Below are positions 12,131 through 24,242 of a stretch of 64,000 nucleotides of DNA, in pieces. Source of the DNA: Embiotoca jacksoni (taxonomy: Eukaryota; Chordata; Actinopteri; Embiotocidae); contig JAKOON010000018.1 of NCBI GenBank assembly GCA_022577435.1, forward strand, positions 9,646,096 through 9,710,095, written 5' to 3'. Numbering within the stretch: the stretch's first letter is position 1; every line of letters begins with the position of its first letter. A model generated the notes under the pieces. It was not told the origin of the DNA, searched no databases, and was given only the letters and a program-made list of their open reading frames with translations. The position numbers and the translations under genes were made by a program.

Positions 12131-12136
<6 letters not shown>

Positions 12137-12196
<60 letters not shown>
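12137..12196. repeat. (CA)30 microsatellite
   Basis: A pure CA array preceded by a short imperfect CATATA lead-in. Confidence 0.98.
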
Positions 12197-12199
<3 letters not shown>

Positions 12200-12809
12200 C
12201 GCAACACATGCACAAGTGTGAAGTAATCTCAAGTCTGATACACCCCGCTCAATTATGAGCTACAATGCGTGTAATTAGAAAAGAATAAAATGCATTTCAG
12301 TTTTCATTAATGAATTTCATTGATTGGCTCTGTCTCTTTGTTCCTTGTTTTGATGAAGTTAACTTTGAGGGGAATAAACACAACACTTCCAGCACAATCA
12401 GACCAGCTGTGGACGTGCTTGTGTGCTCATGTGTGTGGCATTGGCTGTGTGTGTTGTCTTTGGCTGCGTCACGGTGGTGTTTTTTTAATCTGTCCAACTG
12501 GAGAAAATAGAACTAGGCCCTACCACAAAGCATACAATCGTAACAGAGAGAGGGAGAATTAAAATCAGAAGAAAGAAGTCATAAATCATGGGACGAGATG
12601 GGGGGGGGGGTAAGCAAGACTGTTTAAAAAAAGGAGCGAGTGGCTGTGAGGAGGCTAGAATAGATGAGGTGAGGGGAAAAGACATAATTGGTAGTGTGTT
12701 TGGGGACATCTTGCTGCAACACACTAAAATAAACCACAAAAATATGAGTTGGAATAAGACAGATGGAACCAAATTCAGAGCACTCATGTATATTTCGGAC
12801 TACACAGTA

Positions 12810-12810
<1 letters not shown>
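12200..12810. other. Intergenic sequence with poly-G
   Basis: Mixed composition, with an 11-G run at 12600-12610. No gene signature. Confidence 0.5.

Positions 12811-12811
<1 letters not shown>

Positions 12812-12841
<30 letters not shown>
12812..12841. repeat. (GT)15 microsatellite
   Basis: First of three GT arrays within 300 bp, all in the same orientation. Confidence 0.97.
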
Positions 12842-12842
<1 letters not shown>

Positions 12843-12988
12843 AGGGACTTACAAGTGTGTTTGTTGGCAAGAGTGCACGCCAAGTCTCTGCGTGTGCGTG
12901 TTTTTATGCCAGTGACCGTGTCTGGATGAGTGAGTGCACTTAATGTACACACCTTTTGTTTTCATGTATTTTGTGTGTATGTTTGCCA

Positions 12989-12994
<6 letters not shown>

Positions 12995-13037
<43 letters not shown>
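12995..13037. repeat. (TG)21 microsatellite
   Basis: Separated by only about 23 bp of non-repeat sequence from the next GT array, which suggests one ancestral array split by substitutions or an insertion. Confidence 0.97.
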
Positions 13038-13039
<2 letters not shown>

Positions 13040-13057
13040 CTGCCTCCCAAGCTTTCC

Positions 13058-13060
<3 letters not shown>

Positions 13061-13097
<37 letters not shown>
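13061..13097. repeat. (GT)18 microsatellite
   Basis: Third GT array of the cluster. It decays into GTGCGTCTGTGTGCGC at its right end. Confidence 0.97.
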
Positions 13098-13100
<3 letters not shown>

Positions 13101-13299
13101 CTGTGTGCGCGCTGGAACAGAGGCTCTGTGTCAGCAGTGGTGTGCCCTCAGTGAGCCTGTCTCTAATTACAGTCTAGGGTTTCAGCGTTTCAGCCCGTCC
13201 ATCTCCCTGTTTAAACCCAGCTAAGGCAGCCAGGCCCCACTGAGCCAAGGTAAACCATACAGCTAATTAGACAGACTAGCTTCCATCTCTGTACCAACA

Positions 13300-13490
13300 G
13301 GGGAGGTGGGTGGGTGGTGGTGGTTGAGGGGGTCGAGGAAGGCAGGAGTGTGAATGGAGAGAGGGAGACACTGGTGAGGAGAGGGCTGAAAGGAAGAGGG
13401 AGAGAAGACTCGAGATGTCGGGAAAGGAAGGACGAGATGATGTAGAGAGGCTGAAAAGGGAAGGAAGAGAAAAGCAGAAAAAAAAGCAAG
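13300..13490. repeat. Purine-rich (GA/GGA) low-complexity tract
   Basis: Strong A/G bias on the plus strand over about 190 bp, without a clean repeat unit. Confidence 0.8.
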
Positions 13491-13499
13491 ATTAAATGT

Positions 13500-13740
13500 G
13501 TCTCCTTTTACATTTTAAAGTTTAAACGCTGTGTCTGGAGTTCAGGGCAAAAACCCTGCGATATTAATAAGTCTTCATTGCACAAAACACCCCAAACACT
13601 TCATCAAACACTTCATCAAACAAAATCTCTGGCTAAGTTGTTTCTGTTTCATTTGCACATGTTCACTCACATGTGTGAGCACGGGGGAGCGAGCAAGGGG
13701 GTGAGGCAGTTTTGTGGCATTACAATATTAGTCTAAAGGT
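13500..13740. other. Unique intergenic sequence with short direct repeat
   Basis: ACACTTCATCAA occurs twice in tandem near 13596-13620. Otherwise unremarkable. Confidence 0.5.
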
Positions 13741-13759
13741 GTTTTGACACCCTCTAGTG

Positions 13760-14100
13760 CGGTTTTTGAACCAAGAGGTAATTTGCATATTGTAAACAAA
13801 TGTAAACGGTGGAGGGGGGGGAGGGGAGGGGGTCATTGGTCAACCTGGGGCAAACTAATCTGCATAATTGGCTCCGGTGGTTCAAATTATAGCGTGCTGC
13901 TGCTCTGCTGAGAGAGGGAAACGGAGGGGGGAGAAAAAGGAAGGGATGCAATTATGGTCATATGCAGCCAATGAAAAAAATTGTCCTTTTTCTTTTTTTT
14001 TTCCCCCTCCAGCCTTTGCCTCTCCTCCCTGGCTTATTCTGACCAATAAGAGTGCTCTGTGCTGCCCGACAGCAATCAGAAATTCATCTCGCTCCACGAC
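13760..14100. promoter_or_regulatory. Candidate enhancer or promoter-proximal element
   Basis: An octamer ATTTGCAT (13781-13788) is followed closely by two forkhead-type cores, GTAAACA (13792-13798) and GTAAAC (13802-13807). Further on are CAAT-type motifs (CCAATG near 13969, CCAATAAG near 14043). The left part is interrupted by a G-rich tract. A GA-rich, moderately GC-rich stretch follows to about 14420, which could be a transcribed leader, but no TATA element or clear initiator was seen. Both regulatory readings are inference. Confidence 0.4.
13814..13832 (+). repeat. G-quadruplex-prone tract
   Basis: G8-A-G4-A-G5 can supply four runs of three or more G with short loops. It lies just after the octamer and forkhead cluster. 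Confidence 0.7.
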
Positions 14101-14107
14101 AGCTAAA

Positions 14108-14133
14108 CCCCCCCTCCCTCCCCCCCCACCCCC
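14108..14133 (-). repeat. C-rich tract, G-quadruplex-prone on minus strand
   Basis: Runs of C7, C3, C7 and C5 separated by single bases. The complementary strand fits a G-quadruplex pattern. Confidence 0.7.
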
Positions 14134-14135
14134 GC

Positions 14136-14420
14136 ACGGAGGGAGACGGAGAGAGAGGGAAAGTGAGGGAGACGGGAAACGAATGAATGAGAGACAAAAA
14201 GAGAAAAGAAGAAGGAAAGAGTGAAACAGAGAGCGAGTGAAAGCGGGAGATGGCATCTGGACTCGCCCGTCTAGGCGGTACAAAATGTGAGAGGGGAAGG
14301 CGCAGGGAGGGTGAGGATGGGAGAATAAGGGTGAGAGGCAGACATTGGCTCTGGAGAAGGAGCTAAAATGAGAAGAGGACAGAGAGAGCAGAGAAATGGA
14401 GAGGAAAATAAGATGCTACT
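14136..14420. repeat. GA-rich low-complexity tract
   Basis: Plus strand strongly purine-biased (GAGAGAGG, GAAAGAGT and similar), interrupted near 14250-14280 by balanced sequence. Confidence 0.75.
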
Positions 14421-14642
14421 GCTGTGTGAGATAGGGTGACAGATCTGTTCTCTTCGCACCAAACACCATTTTCTCCTGCCTGCCCTGTCCTGAGTGGAAA
14501 AAAAGCCACATTTGCAGATTCTACCTTATCACTGAAATGCTAGAAATCATGTGTCCGTGTGTGTGCAGGGAGAGGTTGGATAAGGGCACAGTAAATAAAT
14601 CATGTGGGGCTCATTGGAAGAAGGTCACCGGCTGGACCCTGC

Positions 14643-14644
<2 letters not shown>

Positions 14645-14685
<41 letters not shown>

Positions 14686-14703
14686 CGCACACGCACGCAC
14701 GTG
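14645..14703. repeat. (CA)n/(CACG)n compound microsatellite
   Basis: A pure CA part followed by CACACG and CACG units. Its right end reads GCACGTGCGTG and is self-complementary. Confidence 0.96.
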
Positions 14704-14709
14704 CGTGTT

Positions 14710-15750
14710 GACAGGCCCCTGCCCCTCATTTCGGGGTGCTCTGGGTGATTCTCCCAGCGTAATGGCTTCTACCCCATTTCCAGTCTCCTGTCTGAAAGAA
14801 ATCACACACAGACCCTCCAACAGTAGCTCACACACTGACATACACACACCTGGCCAGTCGGGCTTTGGGGAAAGGGAACGGATGGAAACAGTCGGGTAAA
14901 TACATTCTTTTGTAGATATTTGGTGTTTGTCTGCGCCGGCATGCCGTTATACCATGTAGGCTTATTATTATTATTTCAGTCTACATTGTCCACAGCATTG
15001 TATATTTCCAGTCTTAGCTCTGTGCTTTTGTTAGGTTCTGATTGTAAACCGGCTCTCAGTCTCAGTGTGTTTTAAAGAGGCCACTGTGCGAGTCTGGCCC
15101 TCTTGAGTACGGGTCTTGTTTCCTCATAGCGTGCTGCTTTGTCAGGACCGAGCCCAGTCAGTGCATGCACAGGTACGGCAGAGATGCACTTACATTTAAA
15201 GTACTGAAAAGTGAGGTGAGTCGTGCTGTCAATCGGGATGTCGCAGAACCAGTTAGATGGATTTTTTTCAACAGTTACTTGTCACACGTTAAGGCTCGAT
15301 GTGGAGGAAAGTTGACACCGTGAGGGATTTAAAATGGCTGCAGTGACTTATTGAAAACTCTCATGGTCCATCGAGTTGATGTATTCATGTATACTGGTCG
15401 TGTCCTGTAGTCTGCAGAGTTGACGTTCAACTTCTCTGGAAGTTAGTCTTCAAAATATGTTGGATCACTCTCTCGGCTTCTGTCATGAATTAAGACAGAG
15501 ACAATATTATAATAATATACTCAGTATAGTATAGATTGTACGTACATGGACATTTTCAGGGCCAGTTGAGGCCTACTATGCATTACACCTAAAGTGAAGG
15601 TCATGTTACTTTAGTTTTGATATTGACCGGCTATCCTGGGTCACACTGATGAATTAAATCACTACTAAATAGTTAATAACTTGTTCATAATTGTCATGTT
15701 TTTATGTGTGTGGATTAGCAATCGAGAGGGTAAGATGAGAACGATGGAGA
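14710..15750. other. Intergenic sequence, no recognised feature
   Basis: Mixed composition with short CA remnants near 14800-14850. No array, coding signature or strong motif cluster. Confidence 0.45.
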
Positions 15751-15779
15751 GAAATGCAAGGAAGAAGTGAGGGAGATGC

Positions 15780-15950
15780 ATATGTCTCTCTGGATTTCTA
15801 TCTATCTGCAGAGGGCGGCGAGTGGGAGGGTCTATCAATCATTCCCAATCATTTATATTCAGCAGTTCATATCACTTCAACACGATTGGGAGTGGGAGAG
15901 AATCAGCTCATTTGCATAGGGAAGAGTAACCATTGAAAACCTGTCAGAGC
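15780..15950. promoter_or_regulatory. Candidate conserved non-coding element
   Basis: Unique, low-homopolymer block with an octamer ATTTGCAT (15910-15917) and CAATCAT-type cores at 15835-15850. The enhancer call rests on motif content only. Confidence 0.3.
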
Positions 15951-15959
15951 AAGCAAAAT

Positions 15960-17200
15960 ATACAGCTGTATTGATGTACACATTTGGTGTTTTTTGTTCA
16001 GTGTGAGAAGCTGAGAGTAAATGTGTGTGAGCCACTTCCATGTGTGGTGACAAATGCAATCCCACTGTCGTGCATTAAAAAAGGCTTTTTTTTGACAACT
16101 ACTGCATTGCTTTTATTGCATTTCTTAGTTGCCTTACACCTGCTTCTCCAAGCCAGTTAGAATTATTTATTGCAATGTGTGAATGGTTTCATAAGAGGTC
16201 TAAATGGAACATTTTTAAAAAGACATTGTTCTTCAATGTTTGTAAATTTTGAAAATGAAATCTGTTAAATATATGTATAAGTCCACAAAAGCATTTTAAA
16301 ATATTTTCATAATATTTTGTGGATTGAATAGGGCACTTTTACTATGTCAAACATTTTTTTTATTCTTTTCCTTTCTTATCCTTTTTGATATCAGTATTTT
16401 GGGAAAAAATTAAGAAAATGTTTCACAGCTTTTGTTCCTTTCCCATTAAAACTTAAACCTGAGATTGGATGGAAAATATGGGAACAATGTTATAACACAG
16501 TATAATTTAATGTCATGATATTGATATGTAATGTGATATCGTACATTTTCCGTAACTAAAATTGAGACACCATTCATGAAACAGGAGGTCTGTTTTTTGT
16601 TTTTCTAAACCAGTTATTTCAAAGTTTGGAACATCAAGGTGCGTTATTAAACTGAAATCCTGTAAACAAAATTTATCATTTGACAGTGGTCAATAATCAT
16701 AGTTTTTATTACTCTCTCCTTCTGCAACGAGTAGATAGGCTATCTCTTTACTGCAGTTTTTCTCAGTTGCTAAGGTACATTTCTCAGATCACAACTGAAA
16801 AATCGCAAATCTACTTGTTCCACATAATTTAGTGACTTGTGCACATCATAAAAACAATTTCTGATTCTTTTGAAAAAATGTCAAATGCTTTGGCACAGTT
16901 GCAGATTATTATATATTATATATTATATTATTATTTGTTTGCTGTTTTCTAAATTAGCACTTGCTGATGTCATGCTGATCAAAAAGTATTATGCAGGTTT
17001 TCTATTGAATATTCTTAAAAAACAAAACATCTATCTGTTCATTGCATAAATTATGACCTTCAAAAACATTTTTTAATACATTTCTATCACAGATCAGTTT
17101 TTTTTCTTCTAACTGTGTCCTGAATTAATTAATTACTTTCAGGTGAATGTTGACTTTCACTAATAAAGGGGAATGTGCGAAGCGTTAGATCCACCAATGA
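15960..17200. other. AT-rich intergenic sequence
   Basis: Strongly AT-rich, with a short TATTATATATTATAT tract near 16905-16935. No gene. Confidence 0.5.
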
Positions 17201-17227
17201 CCAACCAGTTCCTGTAAAATATCTCAG

Positions 17228-19190
17228 ATTTGCATCTCATGAACCCTCAGTTGGTGAACATACATTTAGACACAGCTCAACACAGTGGCACAATTTCTGT
17301 CCGTGAAAGAACAAGGAAGTGAACAGGGTCAACAACTGGGAAGGGGAAAAGGAGTAAGGCTGCATGGTTGATGGGCAGGGAGGCAAAACAGAGAAAAAGA
17401 AGAAGAGGCCATTCCAGATGAAATAAGGGCCACAATTATGGACCATGTTTTCAATCACGGCCTTACAGCAGCCGAGGCTGGTTGAACGATGTAGCCGAAA
17501 GTTAGTCTTCAATCATTCAAACATTTCATATAGCGCAGGTGTTCAACAACGTGCTCAGTACTGTACCACTGTATACTTACTGTAATGCTTAATATTACAT
17601 TATTCCAAATACAGAGTACAGTAAATGTACTTTATACAGATGCATACTGCATAACGCACACATAAACCAAATATATAGCCGATATAAACCAAGGACTTGT
17701 AGCAGGTTTTGGGCTTTTGCGTGTGGGGCTGTTTGTAGGATTTAATAAAATGGACTCATTGTTTTACAAATGTTAAGGATGATTTAAGAAATGCACCAAA
17801 GCAACCACAACAGTGTAATTAGTGTGCCAAATCTTTTTCTCTTTTTTTTGGCATTACATAATTTAAGTAACAATATGTCCGAAAATTGTGAATAAATGAC
17901 TATCCAAAATTGCCAGAGGCCAACGTGATATGTTCAATTGTGTTGTAACAAAAATCCAAGACCAAGACACATTCAACTTAAATTAATATATGATGAAGAA
18001 AAGCCGCACTTCCTTTTGTTGGAGCCACTGAATCTTTGGCATTGGCACTATTTTCCTTTGAAAACTGACTAGAACCTGGTACCAAAATTGTTCCTGATTA
18101 TTTTTTTAGTCATTTGATTGGTTGACTAATTGTTTCATCTGCATTTACAGAAACATGTAGCTCAAATGTTTCCAAGACTTAAAGTCTGGCTTCTTCACGA
18201 GTACCTCCTAAACCTCTACTATTGGTCCATCACCTAGACGAAAACAGACTGTGATCCCTCTTAATGTCTGACACATTATGACTGACATAGGATGCATGCA
18301 GCTTATCAGGTTACCCAGTTTGTAAGATGGGTGTTACCTGAAAGGTGTAACAGAAACGTGGTCATGCTACACCTTCCTTGTGCCTTCATCTCTTCGTACC
18401 TCACTCCGTGCTCCATTTCTGCCCGTCTCTCTCTGACTCTCAGTGTGTGACCTTGTGTTCCTTCTGTGTTAGTGTGTGGAAATTGGGCACACCTAACTAC
18501 AGGGGCTTAAGTATAATCATGCATTTAGCTGCAGAAATGTACTGACAGACTGTTTCTCCCTGGAAAAAGAGAACTCCCAACATTAATTGAGGGATATTAC
18601 TGTTGAGATCAATTTCCATGTTTCTGACAGTGATATTCATTCCCTCAGACCTGAACAAATATTTATGTCTGGGTGCAAAAAAGGGAAAATGACAGAATGA
18701 GAAAAAAGAGTCAATATGAAACTTTGCCATCATTTCAGACAGATTTTAAAAAAGCCTGTAAATGAAATAAATGTGCAATCGTGGACACATACATATACAG
18801 TCAATTCAAGAATTCTCTCCGTCTTTTATTTTTTTTTCTCTTTTAAAAACAAACATAAAAAAAATATAACATTATCAAAAAATTACATCATAATACATTT
18901 CAGTACAACTCATGTCAAATGATCTAAACAAAAAACAAAAAACAAAAAAAGCAGCGTGATCATTTGTAAAAATGCAGTCCTCCCCATTTGCATGATTCAC
19001 TTACATTTGTCCAAGTGGTAAGACTGCCAATAGGGGCCAGTGTGTAACCAAGTATAGGGCCTCACTGAGGCCGGCATTCATTGGTGGAACAGAGAGACGG
19101 GCTGGGGGGAGCAGGTGGGAAGGACGGAGAGGGGGGCTATTGTTGGAGGGGTTATTGTGAAATAGGAAACGGCAAACAAGGCGGTCTTTA
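17228..19190. other. Intergenic sequence with two octamers
   Basis: Mostly AT-rich. Octamers ATTTGCAT lie at 17228-17235 and 18986-18993. CCAATAGGGGCCAG (19027-19040) loosely resembles a CTCF core. An A-rich run lies near 18930-18950. No coding signal. Confidence 0.4.
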
Positions 19191-19194
19191 ACTC

Positions 19195-19320
19195 TGCTTA
19201 TAGAATATGTTAACGTGATGTCTGTGATGCGCTGTGTGAATTATTTGCCTTTATCATAAAGTGCATTTATGATGCACGGTCATAAATATGCATCAGTACG
19301 AGTGTTTTCAAAATTGAACC
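19195..19320. promoter_or_regulatory. Candidate enhancer with three caudal/posterior-Hox-type motifs
   Basis: TCATAAA (19254-19260), TTTATGA (19266-19272) and TCATAAA (19280-19286) place three copies of the same TTTATGA core within 33 bp. CDX and posterior HOX proteins are known to bind such cores. The block is unique sequence bounded on the right by a CT-rich tract. Confidence 0.4.
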
Positions 19321-19520
19321 TCTCGCCTCTCTTCTTCCCCTCCCTCCTCTTTTCTCTCTTCCATCCTCCCTCTTTCTTTTCATTCTAACAACACAAAAAA
19401 CAACATTTTTAAAATGCAACCCACCAGTGGATGTTTTGGAAACATTTCCTCTTCCCTCCCCTCTCCCCTCTCGCTGCTGCTCTTTCTCCCTCTGTCTCTC
19501 CTCCTCTCTTTCCGGTAAAT
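19320..19520. repeat. CT-rich low-complexity tracts
   Basis: Two pyrimidine-rich stretches (about 19320-19385 and 19448-19515) on either side of a short AT-rich segment. Confidence 0.8.
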
Positions 19521-19944
19521 CTGCTTATTGTATTATAATGTGGGATGATTTAAAAATGTTTTGAAGTCACAAAGTAATTAGAAAATTCTGCGAATTGGTA
19601 CGATTGTACTTATAATGGTGGTACTACAAGTGCACACATCTCTCTCGCTCGCCCTCCCTCTCTCTGCCTGTCTCATCTTCATCATCAAAATCCTGTTTCT
19701 AATTTCTATGGATTTCCTGCCAAAGGCAGCCATGCCGCTGACCCCCTTAACTTGAACATATAATGTTCTAAATATCCAGATTAAAATTTTTTCTTTAAGC
19801 TCTTCTCTACAACATGTGAAATTATTTCTGCAATCAACCACAAAGCCAGCCCCGCCCACACTCTTTCCCCTCAATTGTGGCCTGGCCTCCACAAACACAA
19901 CTTCTTATGCAGATGCTCTGAATGCACCCACCCAACCTCTCGAC

Positions 19945-19948
<4 letters not shown>
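19520..19948. other. Intergenic sequence
   Basis: AT-rich to balanced. The 106- and 124-codon minus-strand frames in and beside it lack domains, and the second runs through the GT repeat. Confidence 0.45.

Positions 19949-20004
<56 letters not shown>
19949..20004. repeat. (CA)28 microsatellite
   Basis: An uninterrupted CA array. Confidence 0.98.
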
Positions 20005-20007
<3 letters not shown>

Positions 20008-20009
20008 AA

Positions 20010-20980
20010 ACACACACTCACCTCCCTCTGCTCTTGTCTCATTGCAATTAGAAATTGAAAGACTGCAATGAAGGTGGCGTTGTATAGGAGGGCAGTTAAT
20101 GAAAGAAAGGATTATGGGTAAAGGCAGCATCAAGGGGAGATTAGGAAAGGACGAACAGGCTCGCTGAGACAAAAGATCCTGCTGACAAGAGGTGCTTAGA
20201 GCACACATATCTCAAAACACATGCACAAATACACGCCATTTACACACTTTTGCAAATGTGCATCCAGGGAGCAATATCCACAAACACGTGTGCCAAAGCA
20301 TGCTCTGATGTATGGACATGCTCAGAAACAGTCAACTGTTGAGTGTGTCTCTGAATTTTTAGGATTGGTGTTTTATGAAGAACTACAATTCCAGCGAATA
20401 CATTGCGGAATACAGATCCTACAGTAAAGGATTTAGCCAAGATGTTGTCACATAATCCTTGTGAGCTCGGAATTAGAAGACCCCCTCCTGAGTTCAGAAG
20501 AATCTTGAGATACTAAGCATTAAAGTTTTCACATCCAGAGAGCAATAGTTGTGGGTGGAGCAGTGGTATCAACGGGAAAGAAGACGTCTAATGCACAAAT
20601 CCAAAATCCATGAACAAGACAAAAATTGACCGAAGACCAAAAGAGGATATAATTACTGTGACTTCCAATGTATTTTTGGCCCAGTTTTAAAAGAAATGAC
20701 TCAAATTTGGAAAGCAGACAATAATTTACAATATAGAATTTGAGCTGTACTTGGGAAAATATATGGTATCTATGTGTCTGAGGGTCTGTCAAGCTTTCCC
20801 GTGAAACCCTTGCCTATCCACCAGCACCTTACCCACAACGAGACAGGCATACGGTCTCTTTAAGTAGAGTGATAAGCACTTCGGTCTCAATGCTGAACAG
20901 GGAGCAAATTGAAAGTGAAGATTGCCTTCCCATAGACTTTATCTTTTCCCACTAAAACAGGGAGCGGGCGGCTACGACTA
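20010..20980. other. Intergenic sequence, no recognised feature
   Basis: Unique-looking. The last 130 bp grades into the unique block that follows. Confidence 0.4.
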
Positions 20981-20984
20981 CACC

Positions 20985-21475
20985 TATTGATTTTGCAATT
21001 TCAGCAAATTAAGAAGGAGACAGCCAGGCCTATTAGAGATCTGTCTGTGGCTAGGCCTAGCATGGCTGTTGTGGTCTGCGATGGTGATGCTGAAAGAGAG
21101 AGAAATACAGAACGTGTATCCTTTTCGGACTGCTGTCTAATTATGTTTTTAACCCTCCTTAGCACGAGGTGTATAAATAGGCATATGCCACTCATCTCTT
21201 GATTTCATGGTATATAATATGTCATCAGGAGCTGCCACAGCAGGCTGGCTGAGCCATATAGCACTGATGTGTAAATATAACACAAGGCAATCAGGATGAA
21301 TGAATAACCCACGCATGTGGCCAGCCTCAGGATTTCAGTAATAAAAGAAGCTAAAGGCCAATCTGTACTGCTCTAATATCCACAGCAATATGAAGAGTAA
21401 TGATAGGAATAAAAATTTCTATAAGGGCGAGGGAAAGAGGCACAATTCAATTATATAGATCAGATAAATGTGCTG
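20985..21475. promoter_or_regulatory. Candidate conserved non-coding element (large)
   Basis: Nearly 500 bp of unique, non-repetitive sequence with TAATTA (21138-21143), a TATAAATAG motif (21172-21180) that fits either a TATA box or a MEF2 site, and many short AT cores embedded in GC-balanced sequence. Homopolymers and repeats are almost absent, unlike the flanks. Confidence 0.45.
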
Positions 21476-21539
21476 CTGGTTTTCACATATATATATATGG
21501 AAGTTTTGCGAGGCTTTGCGTCTATTTTAGTTGTACTGT

Positions 21540-22055
21540 TGTTGCTTGATTGGGCTTGAATGCAACAAGAGAACAAGGTTTGTTCACCTTCCAAGAGGTC
21601 AACAGATTCATTTTTTTTTCTTTCCCCAGGAAGCAACCAACCAAGTGCACTAATCCGTGATATACATTTATCGGCAGGAGGTGATTTTTTCTCAATTTTC
21701 AATCTGATTGTGTTATCAGCCTATATGACTTCCATATTGGAGTTTTAATATGGGAAATTCAATAGGAGTAGTGATGGATGATATCTCTGGTAAAGGGTGC
21801 ACATTTTTCATACTGATAGGTTTTTGGGGTCCTCTAAAAATGATGAAATATGAGTCTTTTTTTTATTGATCATTAGTCTCAGGACTGCACCTGCTTCACC
21901 AATTTGTTTCCAATCAGAATTGGCATTAAGATTCATATTTGGTATCAGAGCAGCAAAATTTCTTCATTATTCATTCAATAACGAGCGGGAATTACAAAGA
22001 CAAAGAGCAATACAAGATGGCCAATTTGTTCAATTTCCTCTATTGTGATTATTTT
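21540..22055. promoter_or_regulatory. Candidate conserved non-coding element (large)
   Basis: About 500 bp of unique sequence with many ATTA/TAAT, ATTGAT and CAAT cores, for example ATTGATCATTAG near 21866. It is broken by a T-run near 21857 and ends at a 16-T run (22062-22077). No sustained open frame supports an exon. Confidence 0.45.
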
Positions 22056-22189
22056 TTACTGTTTTTTTTTTTTTTTTCCCTCCGCCTATTTTACATTGAA
22101 TTTTAAACTGTTGCCCTAAGGCATTAAGTCTGGATAGAGAAGTAGAAATGAAATTCTTGACCACTTTGCTTACTAAAGGTGCAAAATGG

Positions 22190-22500
22190 TTTTACAATAT
22201 GCCTTGAGATACAAAAAGAAACTAATTGGGCAAAGTGTGAATTAATTCCAATTTTCTGTGGCACGTAGGTACTTGTTCCACTTGTAGACGGGAACAGTAT
22301 GCCGAATAAGTGTCTAAGAATAAGTGGGAAAAGTGAGGAGTGTGTGAATGGAAGGGCTCAACATGGGAATCGCAAGCTAATTCATTGATTGCCCCTTGGA
22401 AGAGACGGCTGCTAATTGTTAGGTAATTAACATGGCAAGCTGTAATTATGTCCGCCTAAGGACCCGATTAGTGTTTCTGCATGTCTTATGGGCGCTGAGG
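22190..22500. promoter_or_regulatory. Candidate conserved non-coding element
   Basis: Unique sequence dense in homeodomain-type cores: AATTAATTCC near 22242, GCTAATTCATTGATTG near 22376 and GGTAATTAAC near 22421. It ends where a GT/GA repeat begins. Confidence 0.45.
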
Positions 22501-22593
22501 GGCTGTATCTGTGTGTGCGTGTGTCTAAGCCTATCTGTTGGCTCGAGGACAGATGGCACATTGTCAAAAGCTGACATGTTTTGTTTTCCCTGA

Positions 22594-22625
22594 TGTGTGT
22601 GTGTGTGTGTGTGTGTGTGTGGAGA

Positions 22626-22656
<31 letters not shown>
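22594..22656. repeat. Compound (TG)14 / (GA)n microsatellite
   Basis: A TG array joined to a GA array through GGAGAGAGGG. The purine half is suited to triplex formation. Confidence 0.97.
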
Positions 22657-22659
22657 CAG

Positions 22660-24240
22660 TGTACAGAGAGAGGAGACAAGCTGCGCCCAGGGACTTGTCC
22701 TTTTGTTTCAGCATCGTTAATTAAGTGCTAATTGAGTGTAATTATTTACATCATCACACAGTGAATGGAGATGTCAAGTGGCAGAGGCACAAAGGCAGTT
22801 GGTGGGAGGCTGGCAGCTGAGAGCCTCCAATCTGTTGATGCCTATGTGGTTAAAACCCACTGGCAGCTGAGCAGGAACAATTAGCAACAAGCTGAAACCT
22901 CATCAGGAAACTGCCCAAAAATTTGTGTACAGATGAACAGTTTATACTTCAGATGTTTTCACTTGCATGATTTGAATATCTCTTTAAAAAAAAAAGAAAA
23001 AAAAGAAGTGTGGCTTAATGTTTTAAAATGCAAACATTAGAGACAAAGGGAGTGATGAAGAGGAAAAGGATGGAAGACAGAGAGTGACATTGATCAGTCA
23101 GGAAGAGAATGAGATGAGGCAGTATCTAGTGTGTTAACACCTACAGCTAATCAACATGACAGAGTTTAGACTTGCCCTAGAAACAACACATACGCGTGGG
23201 AGGCCACACATGCATCCATGTTATCGCACACTCACACAACACGCACACAAATTCTCACAGGCTGACTGAGAGATATTTTAGAGTCATGCTTTTAAACAGT
23301 GTAATAATTCTGTTAGTGGCTTCTTTGTATAAAGACACATGTTTACAGAGTGAGTTTGAGTCTTAAAAATCCCCCCGCCCCTCCCACAATCCTCTAAATC
23401 TTCATCAGAAGATCACTGAACCCTGAATCAAATTTGGCAGCAGCTGGACTTCCTGCCTCTGGTTTCGCTTAGACAAATGAACAGCAATGCATCTTGATCA
23501 TTTGCCACACCTGTCTGCGCATAAACATTTTAAAGGCTGCAAAAAGGCAAAGCCTGCATCGCTTTGATGATTGTGCGGAGCATGACGAACATGGAAAGTT
23601 GAATAGCTGCAAACCTTGGTAACAAAGACAAAGTGTGCCCTGACACGGGATAACGAATGTCACTTAAATATGAGTTAACAAAAGGTCACTTAACGACAAT
23701 CCAGAATAAACCAAAACTCAAGCATCATGCAGTGTTTTTAGAACATAGTGTTTATTTGGAAGAATCACAGTCAAGTAGCTGTGACACATTGCTGTTTTTA
23801 GAGTTTAAATGTATTAAGAGGGAGCCAGCCTATATTGATGTTGTAAATCAATATTGCTTGAGAGGGAAGATAATGCTGTGGTATCAAGTGTTCCATTCAA
23901 AACTTGTACATTTTAACAGGCTATGTGCTGATCAAACGCGGCATACCTTCTCATAGAATAGTACGTGTTATTACAATTATACTTTTTTAACTTTTGGGAG
24001 TGGCAGTTATGTAATGTATGCAGATGTTCCAATGTTAGATTAGAAAACCAAATAAGGAAAAGAAAATGCTTCGCCTAAATGCACAATAGTTTGGCCAAAC
24101 GCTGTGGCTTGGCGTTTGCTGACAGGCTTTGTGATTAAGACTGAATAGTGAGCAGTGAGAGCAAATAAGGACTACTCCATATTCAGTATGTGTGCTTGTG
24201 TGCATGCATGTGTCAGCGTGCGTGTGCATGGGAGCCCTTG
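22660..24240. other. Intergenic sequence, no recognised feature
   Basis: 22680-22920 is unique and fairly balanced, with TTAATTAAG near 22717, and may belong to the preceding regulatory cluster. The remainder is AT-rich, with an A-rich run near 22986-23008. Confidence 0.4.

Positions 24241-24242
<2 letters not shown>

Noticed and set aside
11770..12213. 147-codon minus-strand frame
   Set aside because: The N-terminal part is translated GT repeat and the rest has no domain.
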